Shown: one piece after another, positions 50,223 through 59,345 of the stretch
How positions within the stretch are numbered: position 1 is the stretch's first letter
Layout of the letters: each line of letters begins with the position of its first letter
DNA from: Deltaproteobacteria bacterium
Lineage (GTDB): Bacteria > UBA10199 > JACPAL01 > JAHFST01
Assembly: GCA_023265625.1 (NCBI GenBank)
Contig: JAHFST010000001.1
Coordinates: 1 to 64,000, forward strand
Length of the DNA: 64,000 nucleotides
Direction of reading: 5' to 3'
The notes under the pieces: generated by a model
What the model was told of the DNA's origin: nothing
Seen by the model: only the letters and a program-made list of their open reading frames with translations
Databases searched by the model: none
Program-made: the position numbers and the translations under genes

Positions 50223-50250
50223 GATTGTGTATTTTATTTCATTCCAAGGT

Positions 50251-52002
50251 TTAATGGGATTTCTGAATCTCTCGCTTGGCCATAAGATAATTTCCAACCG
50301 CTAGAAAATTCAATCCGGATCTGAGAAATACATCGACCGCATCTTTGACAGAGTGTACGAGAGGATATCCATGGAGATTATAAGAGGTATTTAACACCGC
50401 CCCAATTCCGGTTAGATTTTTGAATGTTTTGATCAAGCGGTAATAATCTGGATTGAAGTCATAAGTTACAATTTGCGGCCGAACCGTTTTGTCTTTGGGA
50501 TGTGTTGCCGCAAAAATATCTGCAGTATTGGACGAATCATAAGTCATGACCATGTAATGAGCTGCATAGTTTTTGCCGTAATTTTTTAGATACCGATCTT
50601 TATCATCGTCAATTATGCTTGCGGCAAAGGGCATCCAGAAGTCCCTGGCCTTGATCATGTCGTTGATGATCTGTACTGTCCGCCAATCAGAGGGATTGGC
50701 CAGGATAGAACGGTTGCCGAGAGCTCTTGCACCGAATTCTTCGCGCCCTTTCACTCTTGCCACAATTTCTCCATTTGCAAGGAGTTGCGCGATCTCCGTC
50801 TCTATGTCATCGAAATGGGTTATTTGGATCGAGGTACTGTTGAGGGTGAGGCTTGCTAACTCCTCCATGCTTGTATTTAACACTGGATTACCGAGGGTGA
50901 ACTTGCGGATTGATCTTGGCCTCCGTTTGGTATCAATAAAATAGCTAAACATGGCAGCACCGATGGCATTGGTCTCGTCGCCGCAGGATGGGAAAATATA
51001 AATTTTTTCGATGGTGGGGGAGTCTTTCAAAACGCGATTAGCTTTAACATTCATAAAAAAACCGCCAGATAGGGCAACATTTCGAATGCCTGTTTTTTGA
51101 ACCCAGTACTCCACAAACTTGACGATCATTTCCTCTGAGAATATCTGAAGACCACCGCAAATATCGTCAAAACGCTCAAACTCGCAGATCTGACGAATAT
51201 CTTGATAAATCTTGTGATCATCCACTTCAGTTGTGATTGGCCCGCGCCAATACGACCATTTACCGTCTTCAAACGAAAGAAGGGCGGCAAACTTGTCCGC
51301 CATTTTGCGCGCATGGGCTGGATTGGCGTAGGGAGCCATCCCCATTAATTTATACTCATGCTCCAGGTGGACAAAACCGAGATAGACTGTCACCCACGCA
51401 TACAACTTTGCAAATGGCTGGGAGTCCGGAGACGAAAAAAGTTTCTGGATTGTCTCCGTTTTTTTAAATACCGACACTGTGGCATCTTCTCCATCCCCAT
51501 AACCGTCCACTGTAATGACCAAGAGATCGTTTTCAAGTCCATTGTCAGAACCGAAAGCTGCCGTTGCGAAATGACATAAATGATGTTGAACAGTTTTTAT
51601 CCTATCCCGCGGAAAACTTTCAAATCCAACATTGCGATAAAGGTGCAACCGCTTTTCCACATCATAGAGCGGTTGTCCGAAGAATGATTTAAGTCGGCTT
51701 AGGGAATGCCGAAGAATAGTTTTAAGGCTCCGGGCCCTAAGCATTTCCCTTGTATAAGAGAGATAGTCATCCCTGGATGTATATTCCCGTGATGGATGTT
51801 GATAGCTCGAAAATACGATCTCCTGTAATTGGGATAAATCTATACCAGCAAAAGCAAGACATGCGTGGATGGACGCGATTGGTGGCCCCCAAAAATTTTT
51901 AATCCGTCGAAAGCGCTCTTCCTGGATAGCGTATACAATCTCGCCATCTTTCATTAAACAAGCAGCACTATTGTGACCATCGTGAATCCCTAATATATAC
52001 AT
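50251..52002 (-). CDS. NodU/CmcH-family O-carbamoyltransferase
   Basis: 583 residues. The N-terminal Kae1-like domain opens 'MYILGIHDGHNSAACLMKDG' and 'QEERFRRIKNFWGPP'; His/Asp metal ligands are in 'VQHHLCHFATAAFGS' and 'VDGYGDGEDATVSVF'. The YrdC-like C-terminal part includes 'VKGREEFGARALGNRSILA' and 'LNTSYNLHGYPLVHSV'. The family uses carbamoyl phosphate and ATP to carbamoylate sugar hydroxyls (NodU on Nod factor, TobZ on tobramycin). Here it would decorate a repeat-unit sugar. Normal length and no missing motif. Confidence 0.92.
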   Translation of the reverse strand: MYILGIHDGHNSAACLMKDGEIVYAIQEERFRRIKNFWGPPIASIHACLAFAGIDLSQLQEIVFSSYQHPSREYTSRDDYLSYTREMLRARSLKTILRHSLSRLKSFFGQPLYDVEKRLHLYRNVGFESFPRDRIKTVQHHLCHFATAAFGSDNGLENDLLVITVDGYGDGEDATVSVFKKTETIQKLFSSPDSQPFAKLYAWVTVYLGFVHLEHEYKLMGMAPYANPAHARKMADKFAALLSFEDGKWSYWRGPITTEVDDHKIYQDIRQICEFERFDDICGGLQIFSEEMIVKFVEYWVQKTGIRNVALSGGFFMNVKANRVLKDSPTIEKIYIFPSCGDETNAIGAAMFSYFIDTKRRPRSIRKFTLGNPVLNTSMEELASLTLNSTSIQITHFDDIETEIAQLLANGEIVARVKGREEFGARALGNRSILANPSDWRTVQIINDMIKARDFWMPFAASIIDDDKDRYLKNYGKNYAAHYMVMTYDSSNTADIFAATHPKDKTVRPQIVTYDFNPDYYRLIKTFKNLTGIGAVLNTSYNLHGYPLVHSVKDAVDVFLRSGLNFLAVGNYLMAKREIQKSH

Positions 52003-52003
52003 T

Positions 52004-52771
52004 TTATGCTCTAATTTTTTTTGCTTTAACCAAAGAAAACATCGAGCCCTGAACGACCCAAGGAGCCAGCCATGTGAGATATTTGGCGATCCAGCACGAT
52101 ATTTTTACCTCAGCTAGCCGGATTCGGCTTTTCCTCAGATCTATATATTGCTGCTCGCATGATGAAAGCATCATAACGCAGTAGGGTTTAAAAAAACTAA
52201 ATATTCGATGATGATGCTTGTCAAGAAATATCCCAGCCGAGGTGTAGGTAAAAAAATGAACATGGCCAATCAATCGTGTTTGCTCCGAATAATAGCGGTG
52301 ACGATTCACAGCATCCCTTAGTAAGTCAAATAAGTTGATTTGAATTGGAATATTATAGATCACGTTCTTGCACAGTCGGTTAAGTCGTTCAGCGACGATG
52401 TCTTTTTTTGGAATATGCTCAATGACGTCGATCATAAGTGCCAGATCAAATGTTTCATCGGGGCAGTCGATCAAGGAACAGTTTAGAGAACGAACAATAT
52501 GAGGATTAGCTTGAGACTGGATGGATAACATTTCGGCTGATAAATCGAGCGCAATAAATTCAACGTTGATGTCTCTACGTTTGAAGTAATCAGCGACCAT
52601 AAATCCGAGAATTCCTGCTCCGCCTCCCACATCTAGAATCTTAATTGTATTTGAGCTTATTTCAATTCTTTCAAGAAGAACTAAGATTTGATCGAATTTA
52701 AAAGCAGAATCTTCCCGATGAAGCCCAGGATTATTGAAGATGTAGGAGTGATCATTATATATATCTGTCAT
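52004..52771 (-). CDS. Class I SAM-dependent methyltransferase
   Basis: 255 residues. SAM motif I 'KILDVGGGAGILGFMVADYF' (about 44-63), 'VEFIALDLSAEMLSIQSQA', motif II 'FDLALMIDVIEHIPKKDI'. The C-terminal third is hydrophobic and basic, and ends near a membrane-like helix ('CWIAKYLTWLAPWVVQGSMF'), so it may act on lipid-linked material. Acceptor unknown. It ends 2 bp before the carbamoyltransferase gene. Confidence 0.8.
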   Translation of the reverse strand: MTDIYNDHSYIFNNPGLHREDSAFKFDQILVLLERIEISSNTIKILDVGGGAGILGFMVADYFKRRDINVEFIALDLSAEMLSIQSQANPHIVRSLNCSLIDCPDETFDLALMIDVIEHIPKKDIVAERLNRLCKNVIYNIPIQINLFDLLRDAVNRHRYYSEQTRLIGHVHFFTYTSAGIFLDKHHHRIFSFFKPYCVMMLSSCEQQYIDLRKSRIRLAEVKISCWIAKYLTWLAPWVVQGSMFSLVKAKKIRA

Positions 52772-52781
52772 GATGGTTTAT

Positions 52782-54524
52782 TCAAGTATCAAATTTTAGG
52801 GCATTGAGCCACGCGCTTTTCCAGTTTCGATCAGACCGAGCAAATTGAAAGCAAAAGGATCTAATAGCGGCCTGAGTTGTATTACTCATCCACCATTCAT
52901 CAATATTTGTATATATTGAATTAAGGTGATGAGCCGCTTTAAGTGAGTCCTCAAAGAGGATTTGAGCATTTTTGAGTTCTTCAAAAAAATGGATTGCAGA
53001 CGACCGAAGTTTATGGGCAGCCGGGTCATATACAATAATAGTTGGCAAATTCATTGAAAGTGATTCCAAAACTGGAGTGCCAATGTGATTTGATAAATGA
53101 ATCCGAGCTCGTTTGAGACTCTCTTGAAAGAGAGGGATGCAATCCTTACGCATGTCAATTTTTGGATTATACATCCGCAAGCCTTTTTTCTGGCGTTGCC
53201 GTAAAACAATCTTAGCAAGAATTTGCGGAGTAATTTTCTCGAAAAGTTGATCCGTAAGATTGATTGTATGTTGGTAAGTACTTGCGATAAAAAAACTCTC
53301 AAGTAATCCAGCATATTCTGTAACGGTTGGAAATGTAAAGACGATGTCCTTGTTGCTTTTGTATCTAATGGCCCTATCCGATAAGAGCTTTGGGTGTGGA
53401 AGAACATGATCTCCCCAACCCCATGTGAAATAATAATTTGCGAGTTCGTTTTCATAATCCTCACTGGACTGCACTTCAGAAAAACCATATCCAGCCCCGT
53501 GTTGAGAAATGCACAACTCTCGAGGCTGTGCTTCCGCGACAAGATATTTAAAAGCCTCGTTAGTGTGTATAGCATTGGCAGTAAACATGCGATTCATATG
53601 AGGGTATTCTTTGATCCAATCCACCGCATTTTTTCGATATGTGTTTAGGTATTCCACAAAAGATTGTGGAATAAAATAAAAAAAAAGTTCTGAAGCTATA
53701 TTTAAGAGCTGATTCTGATTATTATTGCCACATATTTTTCGAGAGAGTTCCATTCTAAGACTAATATCCAATTCTTTGTTCGATGGTAGTAATGGTGAGA
53801 ACGTATGGTGGACGATTTCTCCGTGACTTTTTATAAAAAACCAAAGGGCATTGTATAGGCTATTTTTTTGGTAGTAAGGCGACACAACTAAGGTCATGCG
53901 ATTCCGAAAAAAACGGTTCAGCACGCAAATAAAGTGCTGCAAGCTACTTCTAAGGCTCTCTTTTTTTGTAATATTAGGAGTGGTTCTAGGTGTGGCAATG
54001 CTATCAATGTTAATATATTTTTTTTTGATTCCACAAAATTCAGCAACTCCCGAATACATTTGATAGTTGAAGTCATGTGATGAATAAGACATCTGGTTAT
54101 AGCCGTCTGAGTCAAATGATAATGAATATGTTTTACCGCAACTTTCCATCCATACGTCATGATGTTTTGTTATTGCCCTGTTTAGGATTGCTCGCTTTTC
54201 ATATAAATTATGAAGAAAATGATATATCCATCGCCCCAGAACAATTTTATAGTATTTTTCATTTTTATTTAGTCCAAATACTTCGTTGTATGCGGCAGCT
54301 ACTTTTGAAAGTAGTGCGTCAAAAACCACTCCGATTTCTTTTTTGATTTGCGCTGCATCCAAAGAGCTTATGGGGTAATCGATCATTTCTGTGGTATTAT
54401 TTTTGCTCAGCTTTTCTGCGATTTCACTACACCAATCCCCAGCGATCAGTACTTTAGCCGACTCTATATTTCGAGTGATCCGACCCGTTGTGACTAAAAA
54501 GGGCTGGTTATAAAGAAAAGTCAC
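52782..54524 (-). CDS. LIC12162-family putative glycosyl/phosphotransferase
   Basis: 580 residues from GTG 54524, which overlaps the upstream TGA by 4 bp (GTGA); a TTG twelve codons earlier is the alternative. N-terminal features 'LIAGDWCSEIAEKL' and 'KIVLGRWIYHFLHNLYEKRA', and a central 'CISQHGAGYGFSEVQSSED', resemble a family of long surface-carbohydrate transferases first noted in Leptospira (LIC12162). The last part, 'NHIGTPVLESLSMNLPTIIV', looks like a GT-B donor site. Function not demonstrated to my knowledge. Low GC. Confidence 0.6.
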   Translation of the reverse strand: MTFLYNQPFLVTTGRITRNIESAKVLIAGDWCSEIAEKLSKNNTTEMIDYPISSLDAAQIKKEIGVVFDALLSKVAAAYNEVFGLNKNEKYYKIVLGRWIYHFLHNLYEKRAILNRAITKHHDVWMESCGKTYSLSFDSDGYNQMSYSSHDFNYQMYSGVAEFCGIKKKYINIDSIATPRTTPNITKKESLRSSLQHFICVLNRFFRNRMTLVVSPYYQKNSLYNALWFFIKSHGEIVHHTFSPLLPSNKELDISLRMELSRKICGNNNQNQLLNIASELFFYFIPQSFVEYLNTYRKNAVDWIKEYPHMNRMFTANAIHTNEAFKYLVAEAQPRELCISQHGAGYGFSEVQSSEDYENELANYYFTWGWGDHVLPHPKLLSDRAIRYKSNKDIVFTFPTVTEYAGLLESFFIASTYQHTINLTDQLFEKITPQILAKIVLRQRQKKGLRMYNPKIDMRKDCIPLFQESLKRARIHLSNHIGTPVLESLSMNLPTIIVYDPAAHKLRSSAIHFFEELKNAQILFEDSLKAAHHLNSIYTNIDEWWMSNTTQAAIRSFCFQFARSDRNWKSAWLNALKFDT

Positions 54525-55201
54525 GGTTTTTTTGCCAAGATACTCATCGAACTTCTCCAAAATGGGAATTTATCGTCTGTCCTTAGGATTAGTTTTTTTA
54601 TAAACTGGAGATGGTTGGGCAGTATATTAGAGTAGGGACTTCCGATATAGGGATAATCAACGTTTACGATGTCGAAACCGGCGTTTCTCAGATTCATAGA
54701 TAGGGATGTGTCACTCGGAATGAGGAAATTCAACTTCTCTTCGAGAAATGGTAACGTTTTAAATAGACAATAATAAGGTGAGCTAGAGTTTGGGGTCGCA
54801 AGAAAAGCGATATGACCGCCTGGCTTCAGGCAGGTAAAAGCCCGCTGGATGTATTCGAATGGATTTGGTAGATATTGAATCGTGCCACGAAATACAACGA
54901 TATCGAAGAAATTGTCAGAGTTGAATAAATCTTTTCCAAATTGAATGCCCTTCTTTTTTGCGATACTGCTAGCATAGTCCGAAATCTCCATCCCGAATGC
55001 ATACTTTTTGTTCCACCCTATGGCGTCGATAAACTCGCCTGTGGAGCAGCCGACATCAAGGAGCGATCCTTCGTTGAAGATTTTTTCGCCGATGAAGGAA
55101 GTGAGGTATTTCTTCTCTTTAACAAAACTCAATTGCCTCAGGTGATCATTGCCGAGGCGAGTTTTGAAATAATCCTTTCCAAATCCATCATAGTCACTCA
55201 T
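54521..55201 (-). CDS. Class I SAM-dependent methyltransferase
   Basis: 226 residues. 'FNEGSLLDVGCSTGEFIDAI' carries SAM motif I (about 41-60), with 'AFGMEISDYASSIAKKKG' after it, then 'FDIVVFRGTIQYLPNPFEYI' and 'LKPGGHIAFLATPNSSSPYY'. Methyltransf_23-like. It is flanked by two putative surface-carbohydrate transferase genes and coupled to both by overlaps (8 bp upstream, 4 bp downstream). Methylation of a terminal sugar residue is plausible but unproven. Confidence 0.82.
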   Translation of the reverse strand: MSDYDGFGKDYFKTRLGNDHLRQLSFVKEKKYLTSFIGEKIFNEGSLLDVGCSTGEFIDAIGWNKKYAFGMEISDYASSIAKKKGIQFGKDLFNSDNFFDIVVFRGTIQYLPNPFEYIQRAFTCLKPGGHIAFLATPNSSSPYYCLFKTLPFLEEKLNFLIPSDTSLSMNLRNAGFDIVNVDYPYIGSPYSNILPNHLQFIKKLILRTDDKFPFWRSSMSILAKKP

Positions 55202-56474
55202 GAAGAATGCCCAAGTTTAGCTGTTTTTTTATGGATGTGGCTATACCCTTAATTCCATCAGAAATAGGGTGGTAGTAATAAGAATAGTCAAAACTAAGAT
55301 TAGTTTTTCTCATGAATCGAGTGATGCTAGTGAGAATGAAATCACAGAATTTTAGGCTAAAAAGAAGAATGCCATCCACAAATCTTGGTTTTAGAGGCTT
55401 TCTTAGTAATTCTGACAGTACGCGGTCAAAAACAAGGGCGGATTCCCCCGTAAACTCTTCTTTGATGAGATTGTTGAACTTATCGCTTGAGATGGGTTTG
55501 AGATGACGATCCGTTAATAGTCGTTTAATATCGTCAAGAGTATCTGGGAGATGGCAACATTCATACATCCATTCAAGTACTGGCTCCATTAGCAATGCTT
55601 TACTTTTGGTTTTTAAGTAATGATCTAGGCAGATTACGGGAGTTTGAGTGGCATAGGCGTCAACATATGAGAAAGAAGAAACTCCGACCATGCAGAGGCA
55701 GCTTGCCATCCACTCTGCGACATCATATCCTAGGTTCATCTCAAAACGAGGGCCGTATCTTTCAGTCAGGTAACGATACGTGGAGACATCCTCATTGGGA
55801 TGAGGCCTGAAACTGATCTTTAGATCCGTATGATTAACGATGAATTCGAATAGATCAATGTAACAATTTATAGCCTTCGACTCGATTTCCTGACGGGCTG
55901 CCGTCTGCACACGGTTTGAAAGTGATGGTTCTGACAGGTAAAAATCCAACAAGCCTCGCTTATAAATGTCGTTTAATGCGGCAAATCTCCCAATAAATCC
56001 AATTTTTTTATCACGTTTCACACTTGTCTGGTACTCACGTGCGATGGGTAAGCGTGAATAGCCTACCCGCTTCAATTTTTGAGGGTTATCTATTATTCTA
56101 TTTTCTTTGAACCACTGGAGAGAATTTCTGCCCCAAAAAAAAATTGCCTCTACATTGCTGAATTCGAATATCTCTGGATAAACCAATTTGTATTGAGAAT
56201 TAGCTAAAAACCCCTCAGATGGCATAAAGAAGATTTCACTATTGTACCCCTTTGCTATATGCTGGACATGCTGTTCGTAACACGCATCGATTTGACCAAG
56301 GAGAAATAGCTTCTGGGGTATAATATGTTTAAAAAATCTTGAAAAATTTCTTCTGGAACAGATAAATGTTCTGACCCCACGCTCATTGAGGGCGCGTTCA
56401 ATGATATAGCAGGTTGATAAATCTCTTCTTAAAGCGTCGGCGTATAGAAACACTATATTGGTTTGAATAGGCAT
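55194..56474 (-). CDS. Putative surface carbohydrate biosynthesis (GT-B-like) protein
   Basis: 426 residues from ATG 56474 (GTG one codon earlier also possible). Opens 'NIVFLYADALRRDLSTCYII'. A middle segment 'KRDKKIGFIGRFAALNDIYK' and 'ISFRPHPNEDVSTYRYL' with the phosphate-binding-like RPHP, then 'AEWMASCLCMVGVSSFSYVD' and 'TPVICLDHYL', resemble the donor half of capsule GT-B enzymes and CDP-glycerol-type transferases. I assign only the general class. No signal or membrane segment. Confidence 0.55.
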   Translation of the reverse strand: MPIQTNIVFLYADALRRDLSTCYIIERALNERGVRTFICSRRNFSRFFKHIIPQKLFLLGQIDACYEQHVQHIAKGYNSEIFFMPSEGFLANSQYKLVYPEIFEFSNVEAIFFWGRNSLQWFKENRIIDNPQKLKRVGYSRLPIAREYQTSVKRDKKIGFIGRFAALNDIYKRGLLDFYLSEPSLSNRVQTAARQEIESKAINCYIDLFEFIVNHTDLKISFRPHPNEDVSTYRYLTERYGPRFEMNLGYDVAEWMASCLCMVGVSSFSYVDAYATQTPVICLDHYLKTKSKALLMEPVLEWMYECCHLPDTLDDIKRLLTDRHLKPISSDKFNNLIKEEFTGESALVFDRVLSELLRKPLKPRFVDGILLFSLKFCDFILTSITRFMRKTNLSFDYSYYYHPISDGIKGIATSIKKQLNLGILHE

Positions 56475-57766
56475 CACTCTTCATTCTTCAATAAGCCTGC
56501 ACCCTCTAAAATCTGAGCTGTTTGAATTAGATCAAGGATAGAGGTGTTCATTTTTTCTGCGATGCTTAATAAGTCATGATTTCCATCTGAATAATTTAAC
56601 ACCCACATTCTATTGCGGATTTCATCGGAGTGATCCTTTTGTACTCCGAGCGATGGGTAGAGGCCTCTTTTAGACAATTGTGGTTCGCAAAATGGATTTT
56701 GGGAATGATAATGTCTATTGCCTTCCATCCCCAGAACTATTTTATAATAGAGGTCTAGAGTTTCCCCGAGAGCCTGAGCGGTGACGAATTTAAGGTTGTC
56801 ATCACTGGTGTGGTACTGGGGATATTCTGTATAGACGGATCTCATTAGTAATCCCATTGGCAAATTAAACCCCGGAGAGCTATATTGTCTCTCATCGCTT
56901 CCTCCAGGCCAAAAATTGCGTATTTGATAAGGATGGTTGCTGAACTTGAGTATGTTTTCGGAGAGACGATCGATTTCATGATTGCCGTGTCTTGTCTTCT
57001 TATAGTTGAATTTTCCTGGATCTCCACAACAAGTAACCACAAAGCCCGCATGGACCCTTTCTTTAATTGTTGACTGGTTGAGGTTAAGATAGGAAATGGC
57101 CCCGATCGTTTCGGGTATGAATAAAAACCGGTAGGAATAGCGTCGCTTTTCCCTGGAAATTTCCTGGTACAGCTGAGCTGTTGTGACGACTCCCGAAAGG
57201 CAATCGTTGGCCATAGACGGATGACAATAATAACATGAAAATAGTATCTCCTTGTCGGTTTCTCCCGGCAGATAGACCTCAGCCAAAATTAGATTCCCCG
57301 GCTTTAGAGTTGAATTGATTTCGACATAATATTTTTCATCCTTCATTTTGAGGAAATCATTGTGTCGCATACAAAAACCCCAGCGTTTTTTGTAATAACT
57401 GGTGAGGTAGGGGATTGTGTCGGGCTTGTTTGGCAGGGTAAAAATATGGGGTGTTAGCTCTTTGATTGTAAACCAGCCGCAGACAGGCACGCTGTAACCC
57501 ATCAAGTGCAGATTGTTTTCGGAAAAATCGACAATTTTCACACCCGCGGTGTCTCTGATAAAGGCCGAGGAAATATGCCATTCGTCAGGAACCTCCCAGT
57601 CGAAACATTTTGTTCCGCTCGGCACGTAGGTATATTGCAGGGGGACATCTTTTTCAATAACCGACAGAGTTTCCTGAACGCCGGTTCCAGTTAAACTGCG
57701 ACAGAAAGGAAAGAGCTCTGCTAGCAGAGCATACATCTTGAGGCCTGTCTCGTTCCGGTCGATCAT
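56474..57766 (-). CDS. DUF4910/DUF2172 aminopeptidase-like protein
   Basis: 430 residues: an M28-like zinc peptidase fold with an inserted domain and a C-terminal winged helix (about 375-430). Key segments are 'FPFCRSLTGTGVQETLSVIE', 'LFSCYYCHPSMANDCLSGVV' (zinc His and Asp), 'FLFIPETIGAISYL' (Glu), 'FWPGGSDERQYSSPGF' and 'PQYHTSDDNLKF' (His). All expected metal ligands appear to be present. Members occur in polysaccharide and nonulosonic-acid loci; the substrate is not established. It could hydrolyse an amide or aminoacyl bond on a sugar. Confidence 0.78.
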   Translation of the reverse strand: MIDRNETGLKMYALLAELFPFCRSLTGTGVQETLSVIEKDVPLQYTYVPSGTKCFDWEVPDEWHISSAFIRDTAGVKIVDFSENNLHLMGYSVPVCGWFTIKELTPHIFTLPNKPDTIPYLTSYYKKRWGFCMRHNDFLKMKDEKYYVEINSTLKPGNLILAEVYLPGETDKEILFSCYYCHPSMANDCLSGVVTTAQLYQEISREKRRYSYRFLFIPETIGAISYLNLNQSTIKERVHAGFVVTCCGDPGKFNYKKTRHGNHEIDRLSENILKFSNHPYQIRNFWPGGSDERQYSSPGFNLPMGLLMRSVYTEYPQYHTSDDNLKFVTAQALGETLDLYYKIVLGMEGNRHYHSQNPFCEPQLSKRGLYPSLGVQKDHSDEIRNRMWVLNYSDGNHDLLSIAEKMNTSILDLIQTAQILEGAGLLKNEE

Positions 57767-57768
57767 AA

Positions 57769-58521
57769 TTAGGCGTAATGCTTGAGGTGTTTTTTTGAAA
57801 AGTTTAGGATTTTTTCTGAGAGAGTGTCATCCCTCTTCATAAGATCAAAAATGGAGTTCATAGAGTAATCAGACAGGGAATTCATTATCTTTTCACAATG
57901 AATGAAGTCCTCCTTGTAATCCACCGTAAAGCGGTAATTGGCATTGATGGAATCCGACAGGGGGATCGTGGCGATATTGAAAAAGTCAGGATGTCTATAA
58001 ATAAACATAGTGACATGCTCAAGATACTTTTTCTCCTGAGTCATTTCGACGATCTTCTTAAGTGCTTTAATCGAAACTGCCTCAACAAAAAGCCCCAATG
58101 AGTTCAAAATAATCGGAACCCCGTCGGCGGTGACATGTGTGCAATAATCAAGATTAGGATCGCTCAAAAAAATATCGAGTAGTTGATTCAAGGATTTTAG
58201 GTCGATAAAGGGGTTGTCGGAACAAACGCGGATAATTTTATCGCATTGAAAGACTTCCGCCGCCCCGATGAAGCGCATTAAAACATCGTCGCAATCCCCT
58301 CGAAAATACGGAATACGCGACTTCTCGCAAAATTCAACCAACTCTTGATCTTGCGGCCGATCTGTTGTTGCGATGATGATCCGATCAACCATGGGCGAAG
58401 CTTTCAGGCCAATAATTACGTGCTCTATTAATTTCTTGCCGTTGATTTCTGTCAAAACCTTACGGGGAAATCTTGATGATCCGAGTCTCGCTTGAATAAT
58501 GGCATCTACTTTTTTAGTCAT
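57769..58521 (-). CDS. SpsF-like cytidylyltransferase-family protein
   Basis: 250 residues. 'IIQARLGSSRFPRKVLTEIN' is the nucleotide-binding signature of the SpsF/NeuA superfamily, with 'ATTDRPQDQELVEFC' and 'RVCSDNPFIDLKSLNQLLD' following. Best known from Bacillus subtilis spore-coat polysaccharide genes and flagellin-glycan loci. Predicted to activate a sugar or sugar acid with CTP. A second, more NeuA-like enzyme is encoded at 61.1 kb, so two nucleotide-sugar activations are implied in this module. Confidence 0.83.
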   Translation of the reverse strand: MTKKVDAIIQARLGSSRFPRKVLTEINGKKLIEHVIIGLKASPMVDRIIIATTDRPQDQELVEFCEKSRIPYFRGDCDDVLMRFIGAAEVFQCDKIIRVCSDNPFIDLKSLNQLLDIFLSDPNLDYCTHVTADGVPIILNSLGLFVEAVSIKALKKIVEMTQEKKYLEHVTMFIYRHPDFFNIATIPLSDSINANYRFTVDYKEDFIHCEKIMNSLSDYSMNSIFDLMKRDDTLSEKILNFSKKHLKHYA

Positions 58522-58549
58522 GTCAATTTGGCTTTACCTGGGTTCTCAT

Positions 58550-59329
58550 TTAAATCGCGATGAACCCACCATCGATGGGAATGACCGATCCCGTGATGTA
58601 CGACGAGGCATCCGAGGCCAGAAAGACGGCCGCCCCCTTCAGGTCGTCATGATAGGCCATTCGGCCCAGCGGTACTTTGCGAATATAGAGAGAATAAAAA
58701 GGCTCGCCTTGATTGTTATAATATCCACCAGGCGCTATACAATTAACCCTTACCTTTGACTTCGCCAGATAGGAGGATAGATATTTTGAAAACATGATCA
58801 TGCCGCCTTTGGTGTAGGGATAATCCGGTTCCGTCTCAAAATGGGAGCCTTCATAAAGTTTCATGTCTGGAGCGACGAGTCCGTAGATCGAAGCCACGTT
58901 GATAATGCTTCCACTATTTTGCTTTGCCATGGCTTTTCCAAAAACCCTGCATGAGATAAAAAGACCCCTAGAGTTGACTTCCATGGATCGGTCCCAGGTC
59001 TCGACGGTATCGTCAAAAAATTTCTTCATGGGCCTTTCGACGCCACAGTTTATCAGGATATCCGGAGTCTTGGAGTCAGCTGATATGGATCTCAGCGAAG
59101 ACGTAACATTTTTTTCATCGGATTGATCCAATTGAATAGCATGAGTATCGAGGCCCAAAAGACGCAGCTTGTTAGAGGCTTCCTGGATTTGAACTGTATT
59201 TTTTGAGGCGATATAAACCCGAGCCCCTGCTTCGGCGAGAGCTTCGCTCATCGGAAATCCGATTTTTCCCGCTCCACCGATAACGAGGGCAACCTTGCCT
59301 TTGAGAGAAAACAACTCGTTAATATGCAT
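58550..59329 (-). CDS. SDR-family oxidoreductase (paralogue 1 of 2)
   Basis: 259 residues, classical SDR. 'VALVIGGAGKIGFPMSEALA' binds the cofactor; Ser is in 'IINVASIYGLVAPDMKLYEG' and Tyr-Lys in 'YPYTKGGMIMFSKYLSSYLA'; then 'CIAPGGYYNNQGEPFYSLY' and 'VPLGRMAYHDDLKGAAVFLA'. The PGGYYNNQ block is shared with the SDR at 60.3 kb. PtmA of the Campylobacter legionaminic acid locus is a comparable SDR in a similar setting. Substrate unknown. Confidence 0.82.
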   Translation of the reverse strand: MHINELFSLKGKVALVIGGAGKIGFPMSEALAEAGARVYIASKNTVQIQEASNKLRLLGLDTHAIQLDQSDEKNVTSSLRSISADSKTPDILINCGVERPMKKFFDDTVETWDRSMEVNSRGLFISCRVFGKAMAKQNSGSIINVASIYGLVAPDMKLYEGSHFETEPDYPYTKGGMIMFSKYLSSYLAKSKVRVNCIAPGGYYNNQGEPFYSLYIRKVPLGRMAYHDDLKGAAVFLASDASSYITGSVIPIDGGFIAI

Positions 59330-59345
59330 AGGTCAACATAACAGG

